The position numbers and the translations under genes were made by a program. This document shows positions 45,075 to 54,664 of a stretch of DNA of 64,000 bases, piece after piece (positions within the stretch are counted from its first letter, which is position 1; the number at the start of each line of letters is the position of its first letter). The stretch spans positions 2,912,501 through 2,976,500 of the forward strand of contig NZ_JAVTTP010000001.1 of NCBI RefSeq assembly GCF_032248455.1. Reading direction: 5' to 3'. This stretch comes from Pricia mediterranea. GTDB taxonomy: Bacteria > Bacteroidota > Bacteroidia > Flavobacteriales > Flavobacteriaceae. The notes below the pieces were generated by a model. That model did not search any database and was not told the DNA's origin. It saw only the letters and a list, made by a program, of their open reading frames with translations.

Positions 45075-47141
45075 TTACTCGAACAATTTCTCCAATATCC
45101 CATCTTCCACCGAATTCGGCAGCGTGATTTTAAGATCCGGGCTGCGTTTCATTTCCCTTTTGATAGCAAATAACGCTTCGTTATTGCGCGCCCAGCTTCT
45201 TCTGGCGATGCCGTTGTTGACATCGTAAAACAGCATAGCTGCCAGTTTTTTAGATGCCTCGTCAGTACCGTCGAGCAGCATTCCGAAGCCACCGTTGATG
45301 ACCTCGCCCCAGCCTACGCCGCCGCCATTGTGGATGGAGACCCAGGTAGCCCCCCGGAAACTGTCGCCGATAACGTTGTGGATGGCCATATCGGCCGTGA
45401 ATTTGCTCCCGTCGTAAATATTGCTCGTCTCCCGAAAGGGAGAGTCCGTCCCGCTGACATCGTGGTGGTCGCGGCCTAAGACAATGGGCGCCGAAATCTC
45501 GCCCGATCGGATGGCCTCGTTAAAGGCTTCCGCTATTTTTATCCGTCCCTCCGCGTCTGCATAGAGGATCCGGGCCTGTGAGCCCACGACCAAGCGGTTC
45601 TCTTCCGCCCCTGAAATCCACTTGATATTGTCCTGCATCTGCTGTTGGATTTCCCCGGGGGCGTTGGCCTTGATTTCCTTTAGGATGTCAAGGGCGATAG
45701 CGTCGGACTTTTGCAGGTCTTCCGGTTTTCCGGAGGTGCAGACCCAGCGGAAGGGACCGAACCCGTAATCGAAGCACATGGGGCCGAGAATATCCTGTAC
45801 GTATGAAGGGTAGGCCCATTCCCCGGCCTGCGTGTTTTCTTCCGTGCTATCGGACGAAGCAACCGGCTCTCCTTGCGCGTTCCGATACACCTCGGCTCCC
45901 GCTCGAGAGGCTTCCAGCAGAAAAGCGTTGCCGTAGTCAAAAAAATACGTTCCCTTTTTCGAGTGCCTGTTGATGACCGCGACCTGTCTTCGCAGTGATT
46001 CGCGGACCTTTTTCCTGAACAGGTCGGAATTTTCGCTCATCAAGGAGTTAGATTCCTCATAACTCAATCCCACTGGATAATATCCCCCCGCCCACGGGTT
46101 GTGTAGGGAAGTTTGGTCCGATCCGAGATGGACGAAGATATCTTCGGTATCGAAGCGTTCCCAGACCTCGACTACGTTCCCGATAAAGGCCAGGGCAATA
46201 TTTTCTTTGTTTTCGGTGGCCGTTCGGACCCTTTCGACCAACGCATCCAGATTATCGATAAGCTCGTCGACCCAACCCTGTTCGTGCCGTTTTTTCGCCG
46301 CGGCGGGATTCACCTCGGCGCACACGGTGATACAGCCCGCGATATTGCCCGCTTTGGGCTGTGCCCCGCTCATCCCGCCCAAGCCGGAGGTCAGAAATAT
46401 TTTTCCGGCCACGGATTTCTCTTCTTGCAAGACTTTTCGAAAGGCGTTCATCACCGTAATCGTAGTACCGTGTACGATGCCCTGGGGTCCGATGTACATG
46501 TAGGATCCGGCGGTCATTTGTCCGTATTGGGTCACGCCAAGGGCGTTGTATTTTTCCCAGTCGTCGGGTTGGGAACGGTTGGGGATCATCATCCCGTTGG
46601 TGACCACGACCCTAGGCGCCTGCTTCGAGGAAGGGAAGAGGCCCATCGGATGCCCGGAATGCACCTGCAAGGTCTGTTCATCGGTCATGGTGGCCAGATA
46701 CTGCATGGTCAAGAGGTATTGCGCCCAATTTTGGAACACGGCCCCATTGCCCCCGTACGTAATCAATTCTTCGGGATGCTGTGCCACGACGGGGTCCAGG
46801 TTGTTCTGTATCATTAGCATTATGGCGGCCGTATGTGGGCATTTTGCCGGATATTCGTGAATCGGCCTGGCGTACATTTTATACCCCGGCTTGAACCGAT
46901 ACATATAGATACGGCCACGGGATTTCAGTTCCTCGGCGAATTCTTGGGCCAGTTCGGCATGCCAGGCCTTAGGGAAATAGCGTAAGGCGTTGCGGATGGC
47001 CAGTTTCTTTTCTTCGGACGCGAGGATGTCCTTGCGTTTTGGAGCAAGGGCGACATCCGGGTCGGGTTGCCTTTTCGGGGGAAGTTCATTGGGGATGCCC
47101 TCTAGTATCTGTTTATTAAAATGGGATGCTTGTGCGGTCAT
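45075..47141 (-). CDS. hutU: Urocanate hydratase
   Basis: 688 residues, longer than the about 555-residue Proteobacterial enzyme and like the extended form of Bacteroidota and eukaryotes. Urocanase motifs are visible: TYGGNGAVFQNWAQY, LQVHSGHPMGLFPS, MTAGSYMYIGPQGIVHGT, LTSGLGGMSGAQPKA, HLGSDQTSLHNP and IHNGGGVGWGEVINGGFG (each within the 20-residue limit or adjacent). It hydrates urocanate to imidazolone propionate using NAD as an electrophile. It is 223 bp after hutI, with no gene in that gap. Confidence 0.96.
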   Translation of the reverse strand: MTAQASHFNKQILEGIPNELPPKRQPDPDVALAPKRKDILASEEKKLAIRNALRYFPKAWHAELAQEFAEELKSRGRIYMYRFKPGYKMYARPIHEYPAKCPHTAAIMLMIQNNLDPVVAQHPEELITYGGNGAVFQNWAQYLLTMQYLATMTDEQTLQVHSGHPMGLFPSSKQAPRVVVTNGMMIPNRSQPDDWEKYNALGVTQYGQMTAGSYMYIGPQGIVHGTTITVMNAFRKVLQEEKSVAGKIFLTSGLGGMSGAQPKAGNIAGCITVCAEVNPAAAKKRHEQGWVDELIDNLDALVERVRTATENKENIALAFIGNVVEVWERFDTEDIFVHLGSDQTSLHNPWAGGYYPVGLSYEESNSLMSENSDLFRKKVRESLRRQVAVINRHSKKGTYFFDYGNAFLLEASRAGAEVYRNAQGEPVASSDSTEENTQAGEWAYPSYVQDILGPMCFDYGFGPFRWVCTSGKPEDLQKSDAIALDILKEIKANAPGEIQQQMQDNIKWISGAEENRLVVGSQARILYADAEGRIKIAEAFNEAIRSGEISAPIVLGRDHHDVSGTDSPFRETSNIYDGSKFTADMAIHNVIGDSFRGATWVSIHNGGGVGWGEVINGGFGMLLDGTDEASKKLAAMLFYDVNNGIARRSWARNNEALFAIKREMKRSPDLKITLPNSVEDGILEKLFE

Positions 47142-47364
47142 TTTATAAAGTTTGAAATGATTTGTCCGGGGTTGTCCGATCTGTCGATCCAGCGGGTCAC
47201 AAAATTACGGCTTCGCATTCCCCGGGACGAGCTGGAGGCTGTCTCATCTGCCAATTTATTGAGCAGCGTGATTCTCGCCAGGCTCGCTGTCCGCTGTACT
47301 TTCGCCCGTTTTTTGGCCGGATTCGGATAAAGCAGGGAACATGTCCGGACGGCTTGGCCTACCC

Positions 47365-48618
47365 TTATCCTTTTTTATGTTTATTGTATACGAGTATCCC
47401 GTTCTTCCATAACATACAGGGTTTAAAATTGCCTTGATTGTACAGAATTTCGTTGAAATTATCGGTGTGGAAGACACAAAAGTCCGCCAACTGGCCTTCT
47501 TCCAATTTGCCCCGGTCGGACAATCGAAGGGCCGCTGCGGCGCGAAAGGTTATGCCCGCCAATACCTCGGCATTCGACAGTTTTTCAAAGGACCCTAATA
47601 CCGCTGCCTGGGTCAGAAGGTCTCCCATCGGCGCCGATCCGGGGTTGTGGTCGCTGGCGATGGCCAGGGCGCCACCGGCATCGAGAATCTTACGGGCAGG
47701 GGCAAAGGCACAGCCCAGTCCCAAAGAAGCCCCTGGCAAGGCGGTGGCAATGGTATCGCTTTGCGCCAGAAGGTCGATCTCGGTCTGGGTACTGGCCTCC
47801 AAATGATCGGCGCTAACGGCTCCGAAATCCACCGCGACACGGCTTCCTCCGGTAGAAAACTGGTCTGCATGCACGGTGATATCGAAGTCCATTTGCTGGG
47901 CTTTTTTAAAATAGGGCACGATTTGCTCGACCGAAAACGCACTTTCTTCGACAAAGGCGTCGATACGCCGGGTGAGGTTTTTTTCCTTCAGGATAGGAAA
48001 AAGTTTTGTGCTGATCTCTTTAAGGTATTCGGATGCCATGCCCTCAAAATCCCGAGGGAGCATGTGGGCGGCCAGACAGGTGGCAATCAAGTCCGCCGAA
48101 GCTTTGGTGTCCGCTTCTTTGATGGCCTGGAGCATTTTGATTTCTTCGTCGATGGACAGCCCGTATCCGCTTTTGACCTCTAGGGTGGTGGTTCCGTTTT
48201 TCAGGTGCCGGTTTGCCAGTTTGGCCGTGTTTTTTATTAAGGACTCTTGGCTCGCTTTTCGGGTTTGGGTCACGGTGTCCCAAATACCGCCCCCGGCCTT
48301 AGCGATTTCCAGATAGGATTTTCCCGCATTGCGCAGGGCGTAGTCATCGGCTCGGGAGCCTCCAAAACAGATATGGGTATGGGCATCGATAAACCCGGGG
48401 AGGGCGACATGATTGCCCTCTAACCAGTGCGTGTCGACCTCGGGATGTTTGTCTTGCAGCTCGTCGAATTTTCCGATGGCCCGTATTTTCCCGTCCTCTA
48501 CAAGCAGACCCGCATACGGCATCACGACTAGTTCCTTGTCCGCAATGGGACCTTTCAGCGCTAATCCCGTCATGGGGACCAGCTGTTTAAAGGGACCTAT
48601 AAGCTGTGTGTTTTTCAT
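47365..48618 (-). CDS. hutI: Imidazolonepropionase
   Basis: 417 residues of the amidohydrolase fold. The metal motif is DAHTHICFGG, and EVKSGYGLS, TVHADQF, SADHLEAS and SDHNPGSAP are the other conserved active-site segments. It hydrolyses imidazolone propionate to formimidoyl-glutamate. It lies between hutH (265 bp) and hutU (223 bp) in the hut operon. Confidence 0.96.
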   Translation of the reverse strand: MKNTQLIGPFKQLVPMTGLALKGPIADKELVVMPYAGLLVEDGKIRAIGKFDELQDKHPEVDTHWLEGNHVALPGFIDAHTHICFGGSRADDYALRNAGKSYLEIAKAGGGIWDTVTQTRKASQESLIKNTAKLANRHLKNGTTTLEVKSGYGLSIDEEIKMLQAIKEADTKASADLIATCLAAHMLPRDFEGMASEYLKEISTKLFPILKEKNLTRRIDAFVEESAFSVEQIVPYFKKAQQMDFDITVHADQFSTGGSRVAVDFGAVSADHLEASTQTEIDLLAQSDTIATALPGASLGLGCAFAPARKILDAGGALAIASDHNPGSAPMGDLLTQAAVLGSFEKLSNAEVLAGITFRAAAALRLSDRGKLEEGQLADFCVFHTDNFNEILYNQGNFKPCMLWKNGILVYNKHKKG

Positions 48619-48667
48619 ATTCCGATTTTTCGTTCATGCTTTATCGACGATCAAATATCCATCATCC

Positions 48668-48772
48668 GTCCTTCTTCCTCATAACTTTCGTCATTCTTCC
48701 TTTCTGCCCTCCATCGCCCCGCGTCCTTCTTCGAAACCCAGCCTTACATCCTTCTTCCTTTCGTCCTTCTTC
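48668..48772. repeat. Pyrimidine-rich tract with repeated TCCTTCTTC
   Basis: Within the 265-bp gap between hutH and hutI, four copies of (G/A)TCCTTCTTC occur at 48668, 48723, 48748 and 48763. The tract is almost pure C/T on the plus strand, hence purine-rich in the hut transcript. Its role, if any, is unknown. Confidence 0.45.
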
Positions 48773-48883
48773 TTTCCTCATTTCGTCTTTCCGTCATTAA
48801 TCCTCCATCACGCGCCATCCTCAATATTTACTGTCTTGACTCTTGATTCTTGTCTCTGTTCTCTTTATTCTTATTTTCACCCC

Positions 48884-50464
48884 TTAATACTGTTCAAAGT
48901 CATCCGAAAAGGCGACCTGAAACGCAACATTCTCTCGTTTTTGCACCCTTTCGATGACCTTGATCAAGGTTTTGTCGCGGATCATGGCAATTCCTTTTTC
49001 AATATCCTCGGAGAATACCCGATCCTTATCCGCAAAGGTCACCTGCTTTCGTATTTCCTTGTGTATTTCATCCAAAAACACTCCTGATTTTAAGGGTTTC
49101 CGGAACTCGAATGCCTGCGCTGCCGTTAATAGCTCAATGGCCAGAATCTTCTCTACGTTTTCGATAACCTGCAGGGCCTTTCGGCCGGAGATGGAGCCCA
49201 TGCTCACGTGGTCTTCCTGTCCCAATGAGGTGGGAATACTGTCCGCGCTCGCCGGAAAACAGAGCCCCTTGTTCTCGCTCGCCAGAGCCGCGGAGGTGTA
49301 TTGCAGAATCATATAGCCGGAGTTGATGCCGGTATCTTCCATCAAGAGTTTGGGAAGTCCGAGGCTATTGCCTTCCAGGGCCAGATAAATTCTGCGATCG
49401 GAAATATTTCCGATTTCCGCGGAGGCCAAACAAGTGTAGTCCAAGGCCATGGCCAAGGGCTGCCCGTGAAAATTTCCCCCGCTGATGGTCAGGTTCCGAT
49501 CGATGATCACCGGATTATCGGTCACCGAGTTCAATTCTATTTCGAGCAGCTCCTTCAGGTGGAGCCAAGCATTTCGCGAAGCCCCGTGCACCTGTGGAAT
49601 ACAGCGAAGGGAATAGGGATCCTGTACCCGTTCGCAATCGATATGGTCCTCGAGGATTTCGGAACCTTTAAGGAGGCGTTGGATCCGTTGCGCGACATGA
49701 AGATTGCCCTTGAAAGGGCGCAGAGCGTGCAATTCGTTGTGAAAAGGTTTGATCGAGCCTTGAAGGCCCTCGATCATCATGGCTCCGATGACATCGGCCT
49801 GAGAAAGGCATGCGTGTAATCGCTCGACGGCTTTTACCGCGTGGGCCGCTATAAATTGGGTGCCGTTGATCAGGGCGAGACCTTCCTTGGGGCCCAATTC
49901 CAAAGGTTCGAATCCCTTATTTTCCAAAAGTGTATGGGCATCAATAGTTTTATTTTCGTATTCCACTTTCCCCAGTCCGATTAGAGGCAGGAACAAATGG
50001 GATAATGGCGCAAGATCTCCTGAGGCCCCGACCGAGCCTTGTGAGGGCACAACGGGGGTGGCATCATTTTCGATATGCCATAAAATACGGTCTAGCGTGG
50101 TTTCGGCGATTCCCGAATAGCCTTGGGCCAGGGCGTGAACTTTTAAGACCAGCATCAATTTGGCGATTTCTTGGGGGATGGATTTTCCTACGCCGACGCT
50201 ATGGCTTTGGAGGATATTTTTTTGCAGGATTTTTGTCTCTTCCTTGGAAATACTGGTCGTACACAAGGGCCCGAATCCCGTATTGATGCCGTACACGGGA
50301 TGCCCCTCCGCCACAATATCGGCGACTATCTTACTACTGGCATTTATTTTTTTTCGGGATTCGTCAGAGATCAGACCCGCTGTTTTTCCGCGGGCTATCG
50401 CTAAGGCGGTCCCCGCCGTCATCCGATCTTCCCCGTATAAGAAGGTCTTAGGCTTGGTGCTCAT
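48884..50464 (-). CDS. hutH: Histidine ammonia-lyase
   Basis: 526 residues from the ATG at 50464 (MSTKPKTFLYGED); the upstream 22 codons look noncoding. The cofactor-forming Ala147-Ser148-Gly149 lies in GSVGASGDLAPLSHL, and the catalytic YGINTGFGPL motif is at 58-67. The autocatalytic methylidene-imidazolone group deaminates histidine to urocanate. It is the first hut gene. A palindrome TCGAT-tttg-ATCGA (50497-50510) is 33 bp upstream and may be an operator. Confidence 0.95.
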   Translation of the reverse strand: MSTKPKTFLYGEDRMTAGTALAIARGKTAGLISDESRKKINASSKIVADIVAEGHPVYGINTGFGPLCTTSISKEETKILQKNILQSHSVGVGKSIPQEIAKLMLVLKVHALAQGYSGIAETTLDRILWHIENDATPVVPSQGSVGASGDLAPLSHLFLPLIGLGKVEYENKTIDAHTLLENKGFEPLELGPKEGLALINGTQFIAAHAVKAVERLHACLSQADVIGAMMIEGLQGSIKPFHNELHALRPFKGNLHVAQRIQRLLKGSEILEDHIDCERVQDPYSLRCIPQVHGASRNAWLHLKELLEIELNSVTDNPVIIDRNLTISGGNFHGQPLAMALDYTCLASAEIGNISDRRIYLALEGNSLGLPKLLMEDTGINSGYMILQYTSAALASENKGLCFPASADSIPTSLGQEDHVSMGSISGRKALQVIENVEKILAIELLTAAQAFEFRKPLKSGVFLDEIHKEIRKQVTFADKDRVFSEDIEKGIAMIRDKTLIKVIERVQKRENVAFQVAFSDDFEQY

Positions 50465-50721
50465 CTGATGTTGGAATTTTCGTCTTTTTAAAAGTATCGA
50501 TTTTGATCGAGAATAGCGAAAGGATAACACTTATCTTTGCTCTTGTCTTGGGTTTCCGTTAGGGACCGAGATTTGCGGTTTTTCGGTCTAATGAAAGCTT
50601 GTTAGAGTAGCATAGCCATAGCTACGGTACGAAAAGAAGACAAGATTAGGTGGCAAAATGGGCTGAGCGTAGATGAAATTAAAATTCAAGACGAGTTCTT
50701 GATTCCTTTAAAGTGCGAAGT

Positions 50722-51276
50722 ATGATTTTTGATTTGATTAGAAAAAGACGGGCCATCTTTCCCGCACAATATAACGACGAACCCATATCCAAGGCCGAAA
50801 TCGAAAAGATTCTCGAAGCCGCCAATTGGGCCCCTACCCATAAAAAGACCGAACCCTGGCGCTTTAGGGTGATGACCGGGGAGGCGAAGGAGAAATTGGG
50901 ACTTTTTCTATCCTATAAATATATGGAAACCGAGGCGCGGCCCAAAAAGATAAAGGCCAGAAAGCTCATTGAAAAGCCCAAAATGTCAGGGGCGGTCATC
51001 GCCATCTGCATGCAGCGCGACCCGCAGGAACGCATTCCCGATTGGGAAGAGGTCGCCGCTACTGCCATGGCCGTACAGAACATGTGGCTCTGCTGTACCG
51101 AAATGGGCATCGGATGTTACTGGAGCTCCCCCGGACTCATAAAATATATGGACGAATTTTTCGAATTAAACGAAGGAGAGATTTGCTTGGGGTTCTTTTA
51201 TATGGGCCGTTACGATGGGGAAGTCGAAGGGCAGACCCGGACGCCGATAGGGGAGAAGGTGGTTTGGATGGAGTAG
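50722..51276 (+). CDS. Nitroreductase family flavoprotein
   Basis: 184 residues from the ATG at 50722; a GTG three codons earlier also lies in frame. FMN-binding features include the RKRRAIFPAQYNDEPI start, AANWAPTHKKTEPWRF, and TAMAVQNMWLCCTEMGIGCYW (in parts). It resembles YdjA-type minimal nitroreductases. It is convergent with the DUF456 gene, with no bases between the stops. Confidence 0.9.
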   Translation: MIFDLIRKRRAIFPAQYNDEPISKAEIEKILEAANWAPTHKKTEPWRFRVMTGEAKEKLGLFLSYKYMETEARPKKIKARKLIEKPKMSGAVIAICMQRDPQERIPDWEEVAATAMAVQNMWLCCTEMGIGCYWSSPGLIKYMDEFFELNEGEICLGFFYMGRYDGEVEGQTRTPIGEKVVWME

Positions 51277-51792
51277 CTAATCCAAAATCGGGAACAAGGC
51301 CTTCCGATAGTCCCAAGCCTTTGCGATAAAAAGTCCTAAAAAGACAACCGAGACTACGAACTTTAAAAAGGTACCGGCCAAAAACCCCATAAAGGAACCA
51401 AAAGCGGCCTTCAATGCCGTTTTTTGGTCAGCCTTGTTGATAAGTTCCCCGACGAGGGCTCCCAAGAAGGGCCAGATTATTATCCCAAAAATTCCCAGCA
51501 CCGGAAATAACAAAGACACTACGAGTCCGATGGTCGTACCGATCATGCCCGCCCTGCTGCCGCCATATTTTTTTGTTCCCATAGCGGGGATGATATAATC
51601 GAGCGCAAGAACGATAACGGCAACTGCCGCTGTTATGCCCAAGAACGTCCAGTTTTGGGGTACGCCCGCGGTCAGGTGCAAGAGCAACAGCCCGACCCAA
51701 CTTATGGGCGGCCCCGGCAATACGGGCAGAAAGCTTCCGAGGATGCCGACCAGCATGAGGATGAAACCAATTATAAGTAAGGCAATATCCAT
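51277..51792 (-). CDS. DUF456 membrane protein
   Basis: 171 residues with about four membrane segments. The family pattern FLPVLPGPPISWVGLLLLHL, GTKKYGGSRAGMIGTTIGL and GPFLGALVGELI-like sequence (here WPFLGALVGELIN) is clear, including glycine-zipper helices. Function unknown in the family. It is encoded opposite to the nitroreductase. Confidence 0.88.
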   Translation of the reverse strand: MDIALLIIGFILMLVGILGSFLPVLPGPPISWVGLLLLHLTAGVPQNWTFLGITAAVAVIVLALDYIIPAMGTKKYGGSRAGMIGTTIGLVVSLLFPVLGIFGIIIWPFLGALVGELINKADQKTALKAAFGSFMGFLAGTFLKFVVSVVFLGLFIAKAWDYRKALFPILD

Positions 51793-51975
51793 TTACAATC
51801 CCTTTTGGCTAAGATACGATGAAATTGTTATCGTTCTCTCTACGGATAGAGTGAGGTGACGGAATCGTTTTTAGGATTTTATTTTGACCGGGTGCGATGT
51901 CTCGAACGCCCCTGAAAATGGAAGGGATAGCCCCTTTATTGAACTGCCCGGGACATCCCATCTAAGAATTTTAAC

Positions 51976-52016
51976 AACTAATATATTAGTTATAACTATA
52001 TTTTTAGTTATATTTG
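51976..52016 (+). promoter_or_regulatory. Two tandem BlaI/MecI-type operators over a -7 element
   Basis: AACTAATATATTAGTT (51976-51991) is a perfect palindrome, and ATAACTA-tatttt-TAGTTAT (51992-52011) is a perfect inverted repeat. Both contain ACTA-N6-TAGT, the BlaI/MecI operator core, with centres 18 bp apart. A perfect -7 element TATATTTG (52009-52016) overlaps the second operator. The blaI start is about 260 bp downstream, across a repeat element, so the mRNA would have a long leader. The 485-bp gap from 51793 holds no other gene. Confidence 0.75.
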
Positions 52017-52115
52017 TTGTGCGAGTAATGTTAATATCCTTTTGAGCCCCAGCCGGAAAGAATCATTCCCGCTGAACCAGTACTGAGGGTCGAGAAGCGT
52101 TCATAGGAGTTAGGC

Positions 52116-52209
52116 TCGACTGCGCCTGTACTGAGCGCAGTCGAAGTGCTCGACCTGACAAATCTTGGTTTCGCCCGTGCTGAGCGCAGCCGAAGTGCTG
52201 GATCTGGCA
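52116..52209. repeat. Cluster of interspersed repeat units upstream of blaI
   Basis: A perfect 10-bp inverted repeat TCGACTGCGC (52116-52125) and GCGCAGTCGA (52135-52144) is followed by a related unit. Two 33-bp units (52128-52160 and 52177-52209) agree at 28 positions and contain CTGAGCGCAG(T/C)CGAAGTGCT. A third relative lies at 9043-9063. Confidence 0.65.
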
Positions 52210-52277
52210 AACGAAGTTAAGAACGCTTACTTGAAGACATTCGGACAGGCCTGGATTAAAAAAGACAATTAAACGAT

Positions 52278-52643
52278 ATGAAACAGTTAACAAAAGCAGA
52301 AGAAGAGGTGATGCAGATCCTCTGGCAGTTGGAAAAGGCCAATGTTGCCGCTATTATCGAAGTATTGCCAGAACCGAAACCTGCCTACAACACGGTCTCG
52401 ACCATTGTACGGATATTGGAGAGCAAGGGTTTCGTCGATCACGAGCAAGAGGGCAGGGGGCATCTGTATTTTCCGCTGGTCAAAAAATCAGACTACAGTA
52501 ACCAGAGCATCAATAAATTGGTGGACGGCTATTTTCAAGGCTCGTTCAAGAGTATGGTTTCCTTTTTTATGAAGAAGAACGATATGAGCCTGTCGGAATT
52601 GGAGTCCGTTTTAAAGGAAATTAAAAAGGATAAGGAGAAATAA
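52278..52643 (+). CDS. BlaI/MecI-family transcriptional repressor
   Basis: 121 residues with the MecI winged helix: LTKAEEEVMQILWQLEKA, the recognition helix YNTVSTIVRILESKGFVDHE and a C-terminal dimerisation helix region (SMVSFFMKKNDMSLSELE). In this family the repressor is released when the partner M56 protease senses envelope stress or beta-lactams. Two ACTA-N6-TAGT operators precede the gene, so autoregulation is expected. The M56 gene follows 65 bp later at its preferred start. Confidence 0.93.
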   Translation: MKQLTKAEEEVMQILWQLEKANVAAIIEVLPEPKPAYNTVSTIVRILESKGFVDHEQEGRGHLYFPLVKKSDYSNQSINKLVDGYFQGSFKSMVSFFMKKNDMSLSELESVLKEIKKDKEK

Positions 52644-52707
52644 GCGTCAGGCACCCCTGTTGAAAGCCCGTCCATCGAGGATTATTTTAATCTCTAAAAC
52701 ACGCCTT

Positions 52708-54660
52708 ATGTTACAGTATATTTTGGAATGTATCGCTTTTCAGTTGGTGTTTCTGGCCATCTACGATTTTTTCCTAAAAAGGGAGACCTTTTTCCAGTGG
52801 AACCGGGCGTATTTGATCGGTACCTACATCCTGTCCCTGCTCTTGCCATGGATAAAAATCGAGGCGTTCAAGTCGGCCGTGCCGGATGGCTTCTATGCTT
52901 ATCCGGAATACCTTTGGGGCGCGAACGATGCCGCAACGGCCACCGTAACGGAGGCATCGGGACTTTCGATTTCCTGGGAACAAGGCCTTCTTTATGGGGG
53001 AATGTTGATGGCCGCCCTCCTGTTCGGATTTAAAATGCTTCAGCTGTACCGATTGCGCCAAAAAGGGAAAATCCATTATTTTGAGGACTTTACCCGTATC
53101 GTGCTCGCCGACAGCAATGTCGCCTTTTCTTTTTTCAAGTCCATCTTCCTGGGTGATCGGATAGTACAAAAGGAGCACGGCAATATCATCGAACACGAGC
53201 TGGTGCATATTCGACAGCGGCACACTTATGATCTTCTGTTTTTTGAAGGGATGCGGATCCTGGGATGGTTCAATCCCCTAGTGTACGTCTATCAGAACCG
53301 CATATCGGAACTGCACGAGTTCATAGCCGATGCCCATGTGGCCAAAACGGACAGGGAGGAGCACTACGAGCTGCTGCTTTCCCAGGTCTTTCAAACGCAA
53401 AGTATATCGTTCATCAATCAATTTTTTAAATCATCATTAATCAAAAAACGAATCGTCATGTTAACAAAAGAAAAGTCACGTAGAATCTGGAAAGTAAAGT
53501 ATTTGGCCTTGGTGCCGTTATTAATCGGGATGTTGTTCTATACCTCTTGCGACCGGGATGCTTTCGGTGAGGAACACACTCATGAAACAATAACCGTGGG
53601 AGATATCGAAAACCTTAACCTACAAGAAGAGAAGAAGGTTTTTACACGATTGATCGACCTATCCGAACAACCGCAGGATTGGGAATTACTCCTCAAGGAT
53701 ACCAATACAGAAATTATATTTTCAAAACCTTTAAAGCAGGGCTCGGTGATTTCAGGGCCCAACGGATTTCCTATAAAGGCGAGAATGACTGTCAAATCAG
53801 ATATCCTTGATGAAGATTTCAACCTTATGGGCACGAAATTAAAGGGAATATCAATATCGGGTAACGGAGGTAGTGTTCCCTTTGGTGTGGTCGAAGAAGT
53901 CCCGGTATTTCCTGGATGCGAAAATGCGGCCGATCCGCGCGCCTGTTTTCAGGAAAAAATGCAAAAGCACATCAGCAAGTATTTCAGATATCCCGATGAT
54001 GCCCAGAAACAAGGTATTCAGGGTAGGGTATCGGTCATGTTCACCATTGACGAACAAGGAGCAATCACCGATATCCGAAAAAGGGGTCCCCATCCTCTTT
54101 TGGAGGACGAGACCGTCCGGATAATCGAGAAATTGCCGCAAATGCAACCGGGAAAATCCAAGGAAAAGCCCGTTCGCGTCCCCTTTTCTATTCCCATTAC
54201 CTTTAAATTACAACAAGCCGGTTTTAATCCACATTCCCAAGATGCCAATTACGTGACGTTACAAGAAGAGCAGATTAGCGAAATGCCGGGTGATATGCAA
54301 AGGAAGTATCGAAACGGCATCCCGTTTGCCCAAGTGGAGAACGTTCCAGTATTCCCTGGCTGCGAGGATGCTTCCGACCCGAGTGCCTGTTTTCAGGAAA
54401 AGATCCAAAAACACATCGCAGACAATTTCAGGTATCCCCAAGTGGCGCAGAAGAAGAACATTCAAGGCCGGGTCAGCATCCTCTTCTTGATCGATGCCGT
54501 AGGCAACATCACCAACATAGCGACAAGGGGCCCCGATGCTTCCTTGGAGGATGAGGCCGCACGGATTATATCACAATTGCCAAAAATGAAGCCGGGAAGC
54601 GAAGACGGGAAGAACGTTAATGTTCCCTTTGCGATTCCCATTAACTTTAAATTAAGGTAG
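52708..54660 (+). CDS. M56 (BlaR1-like) metalloprotease with two TonB-C domains
   Basis: 650 residues from the ATG at 52708; the frame upstream to 52660 looks like leader. Four membrane helices (about 5-22, 35-50, 93-110, 265-280) hold a gluzincin site HELVH (163-167) with a third ligand in LHEFIADAH (Glu204). The exported C-terminal half carries two TonB-C-type modules sharing VPVFPGCE, ACFQEK, FRYP and GRVSI/V, each ending in PITFKL or PINFKL. It senses an envelope signal and inactivates BlaI. The TonB-C domains may bind partners in the periplasm; that is inference. Confidence 0.9.
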   Translation: MLQYILECIAFQLVFLAIYDFFLKRETFFQWNRAYLIGTYILSLLLPWIKIEAFKSAVPDGFYAYPEYLWGANDAATATVTEASGLSISWEQGLLYGGMLMAALLFGFKMLQLYRLRQKGKIHYFEDFTRIVLADSNVAFSFFKSIFLGDRIVQKEHGNIIEHELVHIRQRHTYDLLFFEGMRILGWFNPLVYVYQNRISELHEFIADAHVAKTDREEHYELLLSQVFQTQSISFINQFFKSSLIKKRIVMLTKEKSRRIWKVKYLALVPLLIGMLFYTSCDRDAFGEEHTHETITVGDIENLNLQEEKKVFTRLIDLSEQPQDWELLLKDTNTEIIFSKPLKQGSVISGPNGFPIKARMTVKSDILDEDFNLMGTKLKGISISGNGGSVPFGVVEEVPVFPGCENAADPRACFQEKMQKHISKYFRYPDDAQKQGIQGRVSVMFTIDEQGAITDIRKRGPHPLLEDETVRIIEKLPQMQPGKSKEKPVRVPFSIPITFKLQQAGFNPHSQDANYVTLQEEQISEMPGDMQRKYRNGIPFAQVENVPVFPGCEDASDPSACFQEKIQKHIADNFRYPQVAQKKNIQGRVSILFLIDAVGNITNIATRGPDASLEDEAARIISQLPKMKPGSEDGKNVNVPFAIPINFKLR

Positions 54661-54664
54661 CCAA

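Noticed and set aside
46113-46817. Long open frame of 234 codons opposite hutU
   Set aside because: It is fully antisense to a clear urocanase; its translation has no recognisable family and reflects the GC-rich third positions of hutU.
48668-48772. Repeats considered as a CRISPR array
   Set aside because: Units are only 10 bp, spacing is irregular and no cas genes are near.
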